From NCBI GenBank assembly GCA_008508345.1, contig QNGE01001269.1:11266-75265 (forward strand): a DNA stretch of 64,000 nt, written 5' to 3'. Source of the stretch: Paragonimus westermani. Lineage: Eukaryota; Platyhelminthes; Trematoda; Plagiorchiida; Troglotrematidae. Under the pieces are notes generated by a model. It did no database searches and had not been told where the DNA came from. It saw only the letters and a list, made by a program, of their open reading frames with translations. The position numbers were made by a program, and so were the translations under genes. Of this stretch, positions 1 through 13,300 are shown one piece after another (within the stretch, counting starts at the first letter, position 1; every line of letters begins with the position of its first letter).

Positions 1-3000
1 GCGAGAGCTGGGACTTATCGGCACAGTGTTACTATGATTTATTATATCTGTTGTGGTACCTGCAGAGAAGTTATCAGAATTGGGAATCGGGAGGGGCCTG
101 AGAGCTAAATTTGATAAGACAGTGGGGAAGGGGTCGGCAGTAGTATGTTTTCGCCTATCCACCCTGCTGTATGGAGCAAATCGGGCGACCAGGTATATGC
201 CGCGAGACGGCCGATTCAGTATGGAATTGTTTGTGTTGTGAGGATTCATGGTTGTGTGTGCGAGCTGAGATACTGCCAGGACGCCCAGACCTAGACAGGA
301 GAACGATTAGGGTTTTCAACCAAAGCCTTTGGCTCAAAAGCTTGTACCGCAAGCGGGTGGCTGGCGGTGTACCAGAAATTGTACGTTTTTCAGTAAGAGA
401 TGTCAACCATCTTCCAACCCCCAACCTGGAGGACCAGGAGACTGTGGTTTATCAGACCTCTATCTGTTGGCCTGCCTGGTATGAGTAACTCTGTCCAGTT
501 TAGCCCAAAAGGTCATCGAGATGCGTAAGCCGTCACAGCACGTCAAGGTCCAGTCTCACCGTGGCGGTCTGTATTAAGCAGTTTTGCATGTTGCTTCTGT
601 GACTCTTTAGTACGCGACAACAAACAGACCTTTCGTGAATCGGCATTGCAGTATCTGTTGGGATTCACGGTTATACACAGACTATCAGGACTGCTGAAAA
701 CCTCTTGGTTCATGCACAGCAAAACGCAATGTTGAAGGTTTACTCAAACAAAACTAGTTCTGTACGCAACAAATTATTCAACAAAAATGTGCAATCAGGT
801 GGAGTCCGTGCACGGAAGTCAACAGTTAGCAATCCGCATCTTACAAAGCAGTAGCACAGACAATTAAATTGACCGGTGGAAAAACGAACTGGGAGTTCAT
901 ATCAATATTGATATCGTGGGGGAATACACTTGACTCTGGATACTTCCCCATTTCTAGGTCATGAGGGTTGCGTGGCGGATAGGGCGCTGATGTATGCGGG
1001 TTCGTTCTTAGGGCTGCCGTTCTGTCACCACACTACTGACAAAAAGTGCGGTAGTCAGGAATTCATGCGGAAAATGTCCTTGTGACAATTGAATCATGTC
1101 TCAAATGTGAAATTAGCTGCAGGGTACAGTGAGAAGTCTGTAGTGTCGCTCGTCACTGTTTTCGCTGTAAGTACTGTTGGAAGCAAGTGGAGTTGTTGCT
1201 GAGGCGTCTGAATATCGGGCAAACTGAACACTATTCACATGATTGAGCGTTTCGAATTGACTAATCGTTTGTGCCTACTGTGAGTACCGGCATGATTGAT
1301 ACGTTGATCGCATAAACACGATGACCGGAGTGCAAATTCTGGTCCGGATTAGGATATGGTTAGTGCGTGATGCACTAAGTCGTTCTTCCCCTATACGATC
1401 TCACCAGACAAAATACAAAAAGGCCACTGAGAATAGGGACAGAATATTTATCGGGCGAAATGTGCGGGTGTTTTCTCGTAACGCTATAAATGGCACCTAC
1501 ACGCAACTTAGCTGACGGTTCGTCGATGAGCAAAGGAACCCTACATGCTTTTCGGGTTCACGCCACAGTCCCATGGCATGCGGACAAACAACCGGACAGC
1601 GTCATGCGAATTTTCCTAATAGATTAGGAAAATGTCCAGTTAAGTTTTGGAACTACTTTACGCACCATACCGCAGTCAGGTCGCTACATATGTACCACTG
1701 ATGAGTCGTACTAACAGTGAGATTCCAGTCTGGTGCATCCTTTCGAAATGATCTACGATCAAATGTGGGTGGTCTTCACTTTGAAAGCTTCATCAGTAGC
1801 TCCATCAGCTTGAGATACTGTTGTAAACTCAATTTCCAGACTTCACAAGCTATCCTCATCATCAAATCTGTTGCGACCTGTAATGACTACACTAATAGTA
1901 CACTCCGGGAGCACGCGCACTTAGTTCAAAACATCTAGGTTCACCTATAACGGTAGGGAGTAGACAAATACAGTTGGTCACGTGTTTGGCGAAGGTAAAG
2001 TGCTTATAGAGCCCGGTAACGATGTGACGTCCAAGAACAAGCAAGCGATGTTGGTAACAGACAAATGACCAGTTAGCAAGCAGCATAACAATTAAGTATG
2101 GAATCACCAATGTACCGACGGGAAGCGATGGATTCCTTACCAATCAGAACGGCGCAGTTAGTCCTAAAGTCTTCGAATGGGATCTTGGCCTTATTGACGC
2201 GAGTTACTTATCACCAAAAGATAATGACGCCAATAAAAAGCATGCATGTATAACACGTAATTAGCAGTGTGACATATATAAACGAATAATGAGCTAGATA
2301 ACCAAATGTTTGAACATCAAAATCCTGCTAGTTCTGTACACATGATTGTTGCAGATCACTGCTTGAATATGCGGAGACTTGTGGGGGAGTTTCAGAGAGC
2401 AGGGTTGATGTCAGTATAATCCTTGACTCGTAATTCCTTTGCTGTGTGAGCCAGTACGAGCCTCGGAGCCAAAATCCTTTCGGTGCCACTGTGTACCACT
2501 TAGTTCGTGTCCTCCAGTACAGGCACGACGCTGTTGTGTTAGGTGTCTCAAACCTCCACTTGTTTTTACGTCAGAGGGCCTGGCGGCCTTTGGTTTGATC
2601 GTGAACATGACCAATGACAGGTCCACCAAGATTGAGATAATTTGTGCGTGTGTGGAGGGGGAGTGGGTGAGAGAGGATTGTACAGGCACCTGTGGTGTCG
2701 ACATGATTGGGATGGTCCACCGTGCCAGGTGTATCACGAATGAACATGTCTGTTTCACGAGGTCACTTTGCGTTTCGGATTGTAGGGTGAAAAGGTCGCG
2801 GGACATCGGACCACGTTGAGGTAACACATACGAAGTGTCGATGCGGTAATTAGCGCGGACAAACGGAATGTCAGTTATGAATGTCCTGTCCAAAGTGACA
2901 TCTACAGCCTTAACAGTTAGCAACAGCCGAATGTCACTCATTAAGGCTTTTAAACTGACTTTCTGAAGCTAACTGCTTGAATCTCCCTTTCAGGCATCTA

Positions 3001-6000
3001 AAGTTTGGTCTTCATAACAACACTTCAAGAAAAACCCTATAAAATGAGAGAATTATGGAGGTATCCGTGCAGGTTTTACGTAAATTTATCCTGTGGTTTT
3101 TTCGGTTTGAGTTTCGCCGCTTTATTTCCCCGTTCTTTGGTCACAGACCTAGGTACGTAATTCGCCAACTTGTTTGTGTCGGCATCCCGTAAGCCCGCAG
3201 TTCAAGACACAGGCTCAGGTGTAGACTTTTCCTAGGAAAGTCCTCTTAATAGTAATGCAATTTAATGTCACAATGCACTGGGTCTTGACAAGCTAACGAT
3301 GTAGGGTTGGTCAAGGCAGATCCAAAGCCTGAACACAGTGGCGGGTTGTACAGGCGAGTTCTCGTAGCTTTAGCTGTGGATAGAATCCTACGCCTCACTG
3401 CCCTTAACTCGGTAGACTGGGCGAAATACGTCAGTCACATTGACTGATTGGAATTCACTAGGTACGATAGTATGACACCTTTGACAGATTTCGTTATTCC
3501 AACGTTGAGCCAAGCTGGGTAGTGTTCGAGGACCCGTTCAGATAAGCGTCCGGCCAACATAACTGGTTCCATAGGAACAAGTGAGTATACACAGAACGAG
3601 GCTGCAGAAACAGCACTTTATCTTTTAGGCGTGGCCACAACCGGATTCGACGTAAAGTGGACACGTGATTTAGCGGCGTGAATGTTGCATTAACCGCTCT
3701 TATGAGTCTATGTGTGGTAGTTCCAGCTAGCATGTCGCCCTTGAAGGGTAATCCGATATATACTTGGTCGCAGTGTGACACTGAATTGACTGACCTCATC
3801 AACCACCCGTCCCCGTTTATCCGCTTGAAGACTCCCGTAAAATTTGTGGTTAATGGAATTTAATTGAAAAACTGTCTGATATTGTTTCCGAAACTTGATG
3901 GTCACATCTACCAGTCTAGTTATACTGTGTTTTATGTGGTCTATCAAGCCATCCAGGGCCAATGCTCCTTTTTGATACAGTAAAAATAAGAGTGGGGCAA
4001 ATGTGATTTTGGTGAGAGCTGATAGATTCACTTGTTTGGGTAACTGCACTGGATCAGTCTACCTCCTGAATCATCTAACCGATTCCATGTGACGCAATGG
4101 GGTTGGTGAGCAAGTGGGGTGCCGACGTGGCTTATTAAGCATAACACTGCTCGTAAGTGCACGCTTGTTTCAAGCCAGCGTAAGCCTAGGAAAGTTTGGG
4201 GATACAACCGCTGCTGGCAAACGTGGGTGGCATGCAGTTTATATCGGTCCAAGTCGCCAACTGTCTATCACTGAGTAGCTCCTTTTTGTTGCCAGAGTAC
4301 CGTGAAGGTCCATTAAAGTTCTTTTTGAGTACTCAGAGATTTTCCGTTTTGTCGTGGTGGATTATGCGATTTGGTTTCCGACCAAATAACACTGGACACG
4401 GTGGCTACGTCAAACTGATGTACACGGGTAGATATAAAGATCCGCGTGCCTTATAAAATATTCCGAAACAATAAATTCGACAAACAAACACTTAAAATAG
4501 GAGACAAGACTACCTAACGACCAACGAGAGCTAATTCAAGGCAAGAGGTTAGAAGAGTGTAAGATTTTCTCACCTCTGTTCCATCGGTCCACATCGATCA
4601 GCGTCAATCTGAGAAAAGTGGTTTCGGAGGAAAAATGAGGTGTCAATTAAGTGTTTGTTTTCCAGAACCACGTCCACCAGGTTCAGCAAACGACTGTCCA
4701 GTCACATTTGCGCATTCTACATGTAATGAAACGTTTGTATTAAAAAGTGTGGCAGTTAGTAATCGAATGCGAGGTTGTAGACAGGTCATTCTATGTTACC
4801 ACGGTGCGTCATATTCTTTTTCGTGGCCTACAATCCCCGATACTTCGTGTTCTGTGGGAAACTACACTCATTTGACTTCGACCCATTGTATGCGGGATTA
4901 AAGGGTTCCATAGACCAATGTTTTTGAGATCACTTGATATACAAGGCCATAACTTAGACTGGATACCTCCAGGATGTCCAGACCTAGATGATGATGTGGC
5001 AATTCGACACAAACGCACGACTGTGTGATCAATGGTCAAGCGCCCGTACCACTGAGATATCGCCACAGACGTCTTTCGATGCTCGCCACGTCCATTTCCA
5101 CGCTCGTTCAGAATATGCTCAGAATGGTAAAGTATTATGTCGGTTTCGTGCTCTGGCAACTGATCGTCCAAGTGTGCAAGTAAGTGAATAGTTGTTGAGG
5201 TTACAAAATTACTAGAGATGCTGGTGACACGAATCAAAATGAAAGAGCCGATGAAATGTTGAAAGGTGTGCCATGAGGTTAGCGCCAACAGAACCGCTGG
5301 AGAAATCTCTTTTATGTTTGACGAACCTATTCAGCGTTTAAAAATGTTGATACTAAGAGCAACTCGCAAAAATCTTTAGCACGACACCCCATATTACGAT
5401 ATGGCTTATTTTGGTTGGGAAACACTGGTTTTCAAGAATGAGATCTCTGGGTGGGAAGGCGTCCAAACTACGGATAAAAGCTTGGGTCAGGAGGACCAGT
5501 TCGAGGTGGCTCCTGTTGCGGACGTATTCTCACTGTCGTAGGAGGTCGAGGTACGTTCGTCCTATTCGCCTGTTTATTTGTCTTACCAGTCTTTGGTGGT
5601 CCGGTTTTTGATTGCTTGGTTGTCAGACACGTCACATTTATGGCTAACATGACATGTTCGTTTTGGTCACCTATTGCGTGGCAGAAATCCAGTGTACGCT
5701 CTCGAGGCTCGTGTTCTGATTCCGCACTGGAAGACAGACAAAATCACAATGCTTCAGGAATGTTCTGCTAATTCCTGTGTCCTACTAAGCAGACTGAGGG
5801 CATGAGTGACCAGTGATACTTTCAAAGGATTTGTTCGCCCACTTGACGAACAAATGCAAAATCAGAATCGAGAAATGGCTCTCGATCATCCTGGGATAGA
5901 CAAACGTGGAACTACATTTCCTACTGCCTAAAACAACGCTTGAAACAGTCGCTAATTGTAGCTATCTTCAGTGTTATAACCCTGTCAACCATGCAGAATC

Positions 6001-6942
6001 GGAGCACGGCGCGTGAGACTGTAGGCTGGCTTTTGCCACTCAATACGAGACAAAAATGAATTTCAAGTGACCAGTCTGACAATCGATCAGTTAAAAAGGA
6101 GAAACCTACTGGTCTAATGTGACCAGACTGACGACGGTTGGTAGGACAAAAAAAGTGCAGATAGGTGATACGATAAAAGTTTAACGACTATCTGCAACAG
6201 TCGGAACTCAACCGAAACACAATGGGGTTTATCCAAGTTAACACATTACAGACAAGTTGAACGGGCAACCAGATTTTCATCATTAAGCCGAATTAGCCAC
6301 CATCTGGTCTTGGTGGCCCCGGCCACAGACCATGTGAACCACGGGGGCATTCCAGGCATTAAGGTAAACAGCACCTATGGCGGCTAGCCTAACAACTACC
6401 TCTATTTTTTCACACCAATTGATCACTTTTCTACTTAGCACCTTAGGTCAGTTAGGTTCGGTAAGGAGTGCACGGTGTGAAAAACAGTTAGCGTCATGTG
6501 CATACAGTCGAACCTGTAAAATCCAGGCAACCAAAGGAGCTTAAACGGATCCCGCTATCTAGCTCGAAATTGCCCACTCTGAGTAAAAATGAAAGTCCAC
6601 ACTGAGGGTCAAACACTTGGAGGCGGCCTACGCATCGACAACCGAAGAGTTAATCGCAGAAATGAGAAATTCCAGTTGCATATTTTTTCTAACGTAATCC
6701 TTCTTTGAAGAGCAGCAGCAACCTCCATTTACAAACAAACGAAAAACAAAAGCAATAAAACAAGAAATGCTGCATCTTAACTATCTACATTAAAGGGACG
6801 GTTTTAGAGAGGAATTTGGTCTACTGTACAGAAGTAAATAGTGGGGAGAAAACAAGGCGGAAATAAACGGTCGTGATGTGAACGAGCAGTCAGTGAAAGG
6901 GATCGGCTGACCGACAAACACTGTGATGACAAGTCCAAAAAT
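1..6942. other. Downstream flank of PDHX, nothing recognised
   Basis: No reading frame here shows a protein family I recognise. The two longest (2411-2941 minus, 176 codons; 4809-5288 minus, 159 codons) have no recognisable motif, and the first overlaps an open frame on the other strand, so neither is called. The 3' UTR of PDHX should begin at 6942 but its end is not visible. A small hairpin at 1610-1633 is listed separately. Confidence 0.5.
1610..1633. repeat. 11-bp perfect inverted repeat (hairpin)
   Basis: ATTTTCCTAAT (1610-1620) is followed two bases later by its exact reverse complement (1623-1633). No function is evident. Confidence 0.8.
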
Positions 6943-7327
6943 CTATGCTTTGGACACTGTTTTTTGTAATGTTAAATTCGCAACATTTCTTGAGAGCATG
7001 AGCGTCTCAAAGTCATCTGGTGTTGACAAGTGGTTACCATTAAATGCAGCCTTAGCGGTAGGATCATCCACGAACAGCAACTCTGGGAAATCGCTGAGAA
7101 GCTTGGACACGTGAGACAGAAAACGACCAGCTACCACCTCGTCGACATAGCGCGAATCGATGGACAAAGTCATGGTCATGTGGTTAGAGAAAACCAGCTG
7201 TGTCGACGATCCTGACTGACAGAGCGAAGGTTTTGGCAGACCGGATCCGACGGCCAAAATAGCCACTTGAGGCGGATTGATGATGGCAGTGAACTCCCGG
7301 ATTCCGAACATGCCCAAGTTTGAAATG
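6943..7327 (-). CDS. PDHX: PDHX coding exon 7: C-terminal part with degenerate active site
   Basis: Acceptor TTTTACTCGTAG. Residues 399-526 begin [20 protein letters not shown], a family hallmark, then VAILAVG. The DHRVVDG position reads DSRYVDE (456-462). About 42 residues follow the point near residue 484 where family members usually end ([12 protein letters not shown] to the C-terminal KTVSKA). The stop is TAG at 6943-6945. No AATAAA polyadenylation signal was found close downstream on this strand. Confidence 0.93.
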
Positions 7328-10300
7328 CTACGAGTAAAAAACCAAGTTACTTTGGGAACAACCGTCACAAACAAAAACATGGTTACTCAAAGTTAAGAGA
7401 AAGGGTCCATATTGAAAAAAAATTAGGACGAAGATTAAACTGTGCAAAATCAAACCTTATCTATTTTAAAATATCGGCAAGTTGACCCTCCCCAAAGGAC
7501 GTAGGTTACACACAGAACAAACGACATTTGTGATAAGGCGAAGGCTAGCAACCGAAGCGGTATGCGTGTCTATTCACTCAGATTGGCTAATTCCAAAAAA
7601 ATTCAGAAAACACGGGGACAACTGGCTTGCTAACCAGCGGGAACTAGACAAGAAAAGCGGAAAGGTTTCGCTTTACACTCCTTTCCATACGTCAAATCGC
7701 TTGATCGTAGTTACTGGTAAATGGTTTTTGCTAGGTGCCGACGATCTTCCATGTACGGTTTCACTGAGCTGGACCCACCATCACCGGCATTGAATACCGT
7801 TGGAATTTGCTTTTAAAAGAGTGGTCTTTCTGTTATCGTGTACTAACACCGAGCTAATTCATCACTGGTGAAGATCGGTTAATCGACCTTTACATGCGTG
7901 ATGTTGACGGACTTGCGCGAATTTGTTCCGGCGGATCGGGACGATATCGTCGACTGATGAATGGCTGGTGTTCAGTAGGTGACATATGAGCGGCCGGCCT
8001 TGAGAATCCAACAGAAACAACAACGACGCGTCGAAAAGACGTCTGACTGATATCGCAAGTAAGAGTATATAACGCTTGTGTTTTGCTTTGCTCTGCGGTT
8101 CGGACATGTTGGCAACGAAGACATCAGCAGACTTGTTACGTTTGACTATCGCGACCTCCACCAGTTCGCCCACGTCAAGTGGGATGATCAAGCAAGCCGT
8201 AGTATGTAACGATCGGGATATGTCGTCAGTTGATTGAATGATAAGGTTTCACATACTGTGACGGTTGAGTCCTGTTCTCCGCGCGCCAGCTGAGGGTTTA
8301 CTGGGTCGAGCATTATGTACTGAGACTACCAAAGGTTGACTAAAATCCCTGAGTAGTCAAACGACGACGTGGCCACGAAATACGAAGGTGTAGACTTTTC
8401 CGTTCAAATAAATGAGTAAGCGTCTTCTGTCCGGTTGAGGACCGCATGGTCATTAAGATCGCCGGTTAAGGAAGTTATCCAGGATGGCAACGCATTTACA
8501 TTACTAGTTTTTCAGTTCAGTCTTGGGTTATCCACCTTTGTCTTTTACAGCTACATCCGGTCATTGTTGCGATGGGTGACGGTTCGAGTCACAGTGCCTT
8601 TTGGTCACACACAGCCGTTGAGGCTGAATATGCATCGACTTTAGTGATTGACGTAGGTATGCACACTTTGATATGGCACTTCAAACCCCTTAGCTGCAGT
8701 CTCCTAGGTAGTTAAAGCCATCATTTGTCTTAAGTAGCTCGTCCATAAAATTGAATGAAAGCACCCGCGGGCACGAATCTTGAATAAACATTCCTACCAT
8801 TGTGGGCGGGAAATCATAAGCCAAACAGGTTTACATCGATCGCCAGATTGTTTTGGTACCGATGCGCTGTTTGTGACCTGCTCCTCTGCGGAAACTTACT
8901 ACCAGGATAAGTTTTAACCAGAAAACCGATCAGCAATGGATAGAAGACGCAGCAAGTCAAATTGAAAGAAGCGAAGCGGCTTTGGATGTAGTGTGGCTTT
9001 TGAAAAAGTTAAACATTGAACAGATTTCTACCACGGCAAGCGGCCCTATTGAGACAGATCATCTGCATGAGACGAATTGTTAAGACATAGCCCTCCTGAA
9101 AGTTCTTGAATTGGCCAACAAGTGCAACGTAAAAATGAGTTTCTTTGACTTTCAACTTCTGTTCACTTGCGACTCGACTTTTGTGATTACATTTTGGCAC
9201 ATCTATGTTTCACATGCATGAAAATCCCGATCCCCCAAGATCTTGTTCTGTTGCACATATGGAATGTTAAGCTTTATTTCCGTGGTAACAACTATAAGCA
9301 GGTCGACAGAATTTTGAATAGTTCGCTGGACCACCTACTAGATGATCTTTTCATAGTGTAACTGGATCAGGAAGCCTTAGAGGTGATCGGTTATGGTGTT
9401 GAATGCAAGCGATACGTAGATAATCTACTACTGATAGTCGCTACAGAGCAGGATCGACCAGAAGACAGTCTAAATTCAACTCAATCCAAACCGACATCCA
9501 TTTCATGCATAAATATAAAAATGGTAGTATGGCGGATTTTACTGAAGAGTTAATTAACGGAACATCTGGCAGAATAATGAAACGTGCAGGATGCTGAAAG
9601 CCCACATGGATCGGACATTGTCTTAATTTCCTTAGCTTCCGCCTGAGGCAAAAAAAGCTCCTAAGTTTTAACTTCGTTCTATGGAAGCAGACAAATATGT
9701 ACGGTGAAAACGATAGAATTAGGTCTACTGAAGGATGTTCTGTTACGACCATCGGGACAGCTTTGTCTGGGCGTTCACGAAGGGGCTCAACTTGCACTAC
9801 AAAAAGAGGCTATCCAATGAGTTACTCAGCAAAGACGACAACCCAGTGATAGGGGTAAACGTGATCATGAATTGAACTTAAATCAAACCTATAATACCGC
9901 TCAATTGTCTTATTAAGAGCACCGGTGGTATGCCCTCGTCATCAGCCAACAGGTTTGGTTCTGTTCTTTCGACCAGTCACTAGACCTATTTGTTCACTTG
10001 AAGCTGTGGAGACACATTAAAACGAAAGACAAGGGAGCGTCTATCAAAGTGACAACGCTAAGTAACGAGCCGACTGGACAACAGTCACGCTAATCAACTG
10101 GAGACCGGCCTTTTGAAGTAAGTTCATTGTTCTGTGTGAGCTCAAAGTGGAAGCGGATGAAACTGTTTAAGTTCATTTGGAAAAATTGTGTAGCAGATTA
10201 TTAAGGTCTGAGGTGACTCAACTATGAGAAACTTAGGCTTTAGCTGGACTCAAACCAGAAGGCATGAGCTCTACTACTTTAGTTACAATGCCATGATGGG

Positions 10301-13300
10301 AGCCCCAGAATCTCACATTCGAAGTGAACAGCACAAATTCAACACTCAGCAGTGGCGTTATTAGATTTCAGCTTGAATTGGTTGGGAAATCCCGTCTGGG
10401 AAAAGAATACCCCGAACCATTCGGTGAACTTCATAACACATACAGACTCACAGCACCGGCACTCCTGGCTTCTATTGTTCATCATACCAGACATGTGGTC
10501 GAAGTGATCCCACTATTCACAACGCGCATCTGCCGGTCTACCGCAGTGATACCTGAGCAGTATACCAACGATGAGTGCGGTATCTGAGCCGCTTCTCTAT
10601 GCAATATCTAAGGCGTATCTTGGGCACTCGGTGGGCAGGTATGATCCTGAACACCAAAGTAGTTCGCCCAGCAAACATGGACGGTACTGAACACAAAGTG
10701 ACGATCAACCGGTTTCTCTGGATAGGGCACGTTCACCACGTGACTGACAAACGGATACCAAAGCAGGTCCCATACGGACAGCTAAAGGCAAGCAAATGAA
10801 ATTCTAGTGGCCAAAAACTGCAATACAGGAGTGTGACCCAATTAAGTCCTTTGAGTTGTAATACAGACCTTAAGTCGTTGAAGGATACAGTCTTGAACCG
10901 GGCCGTCTAGAAAAGTCCAATCAGGGTGGGTGTCCTAGAGTTCAATAAGCGGCAGCTACGCCTAACGGAATTCAGGCGCGCCGTTCGGAAGGGAACTGTA
11001 GGCCCACAAGCCGAACTTGATGGTGTGTTTGAGACAATGAATATTCAGGATAAATAGTTATGGTCACCTGATGTGCAACTGCTGTTGACAAATGTTCCTA
11101 TGGGTGATTTTATTGAATTCCCGCCTTCGTGAATGACAAAACATTATACAGAAGTTAGAATGCCTGAAAGTAAGTTGGAACAACCACTGTTATTTTACGC
11201 CAAATGTATCACGTTCGTCTTCCAAAATGCCTTTCAGGCATTCTTGCAGTAAAGCCTGAGAAACAGAATAGTTATCATCAACGCAACTATACAAACGGTA
11301 CATCCACGATGTTTTTCTCACCGCAGACAACCCAGTTCAAGCACAGAGCTTAATGGATTGAATGAATTTATTGAACCCAAACATGTATTTCAGTAAGGAA
11401 GGCGAGAATCAAGACGGTTCATCACTTCTTGATATATGCATCAGGAGTAATGCACATCGTTCCATTCGACGAGGTGCCCATCACAAGCGCACTTGGACAA
11501 GTTAGTACCTGCCTTTTGAAAACTTTGTAGCCCGATCCTAAAAACAAAGTGTGATGCGTGCATTGTTTGATCGGGCCAAACAGAGCTGCGCTGAAGATAC
11601 ACTTCAAGAGAGATCACTCTACGGCTAAACGGTTGCTCTAGACAGTTTATTGCAAAATTCAAACGGCTCTTTCACATAGGACCTGATATTGTCCAAAAAG
11701 TCAGTATCTTTTCACCTACCCATCACGGGCAATGATACGTGTCAACTAATTCGCCATCGTCTGGTTAATTCTATCAAAAGAACATACAATGTGGTTTTCC
11801 CAGTGATCCTGCTCAAAAAATTCGGATTCCAATGCCCCGTGTAGAATAACGCGGGGCAGTGGAAGCCGTAAGGAAGCTCTCTCGCTGATGACGCCTTACT
11901 CTCACTTGCAAATCGGTTGTTTGTTTGGTTGCAAGGTGTAGGCACCTTGATGTTGAATGTTTGAATATGGATGTAGTTATTTTCAGTAGTTAGGTCCCTT
12001 CCCGTCCCCTTCTTTTTCCTTCTCTCTTTCTATATAGGGTTTGCTGTTTCTTCATGGTTGTGTGGCAGTTAAGCATTAGTGTTAACCACTGATGTATTGC
12101 TGTCTATGATGACGATGATGACGTTTAAAATAACCGGTATCCGAGTTGACCAAATACAACGTTATTTATGCACATCGATATAGATGCACAGCATTCTACG
12201 TAGGCTGCGCGTCAGTTGCGAACCAGGGTCACGCAAACGCATGACAGACAGAAAAACAAGGAGCTCGGATCGTCTATTACACGACATTCCACTGACAACA
12301 CCAATGCGATCCCGCAACAGCATTTCGCGTTATGTAATCAACGCCACATGAATGTATTGCTATCCGAAGGTTCAAACCTGCGTTGTGGATTCAGAAATAA
12401 CCGTTTGTAGAGTCGTCGGCAGTGATAATGATTGTGAACTCCGACATTTAGTTTTCTGTTACCTTATTTGATTTCCCGTATTGTGTGCAGTCGCAGATAT
12501 GCAGCGAAACTCATCCAGATATAAAACGTATAATATCGTCCTATTGTTCCCCTTGTTCACATACACAGAAGTATACCGAAACGACAACAGAGAGGAGCTC
12601 GGTACAAATTAAAAACTTCTGAGACTCAACGGATGAAAAACGCTGTACCATTGAGGCACTGAACGAAAAGCGCTTTTATTGGATACACCTAGTTGCAAAT
12701 TTTACTTACGTGAACGATCCGCCTTGGAACTCGTGAGGTTGCAGTTTGCCCTCGCGTGCCTTTTTGGCCAAATTGGTGGCCAACAGAGATAACTGTGTAA
12801 TTGGCACCTGGTCAACATCGCGCAGAATTGGTGTGATCAAACCGGCTGGAGTGGCTACAGCCATGCAAATGTCTACTCTGGGTTGTAACATCCGGACACC
12901 ATTAGTCGCGTCGGTGATTGCATTCAATTCGGGCACCAACTGAAATGAAGGGTGAGGGTTAACGAATCGAACGACCGGAGCATAGTAAGAAAGCACAGAA
13001 TGGATGTTTGAAACATCAACAACTGCAGGTGCTTGAGAAGTTGAAACCAGATGATTGAGTCGAGCATTGCATAAATATGTGTCGTAAACTATGTGCGTCA
13101 AGGGGATGTAACAGAGAAACAGTGAAACGAGAACATCAGACAAAATGGCATGTGACCAAGCGTTGCATCCGTGTGCGACTGGGTTACATGGTTCATTTGA
13201 ATATTATGATCACTAGATCTCGAAACATGGGCAAAATGCGTGTAGACATATGCAATTGTACGTCTTCACATTTTTTAACTGCATAAAGTGACTGTTGAGT

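Larger units (their letters stand above)
7328..12709 (-). other. PDHX intron 6 (5382 nt)
   Basis: GTAAGT...CGTAG boundaries. It contains a decayed Penelope-like RT fragment (about 9270-9690), the 3' end of an RTE-like LINE (about 10575-10930) and a dispersed repeat (about 11740-12118). Outside these, 7330-9260 and 10930-11730 show nothing I recognise. Confidence 0.85.

Noticed and set aside
2411..2941. 176-codon minus-strand open frame overlapping a 126-codon plus-strand frame
   Set aside because: No recognised motif and no splice or coding evidence. The locally low stop density on both strands explains both frames.
4809..5288. 159-codon minus-strand open frame
   Set aside because: Composition and motifs unlike any family I know; no neighbour context.
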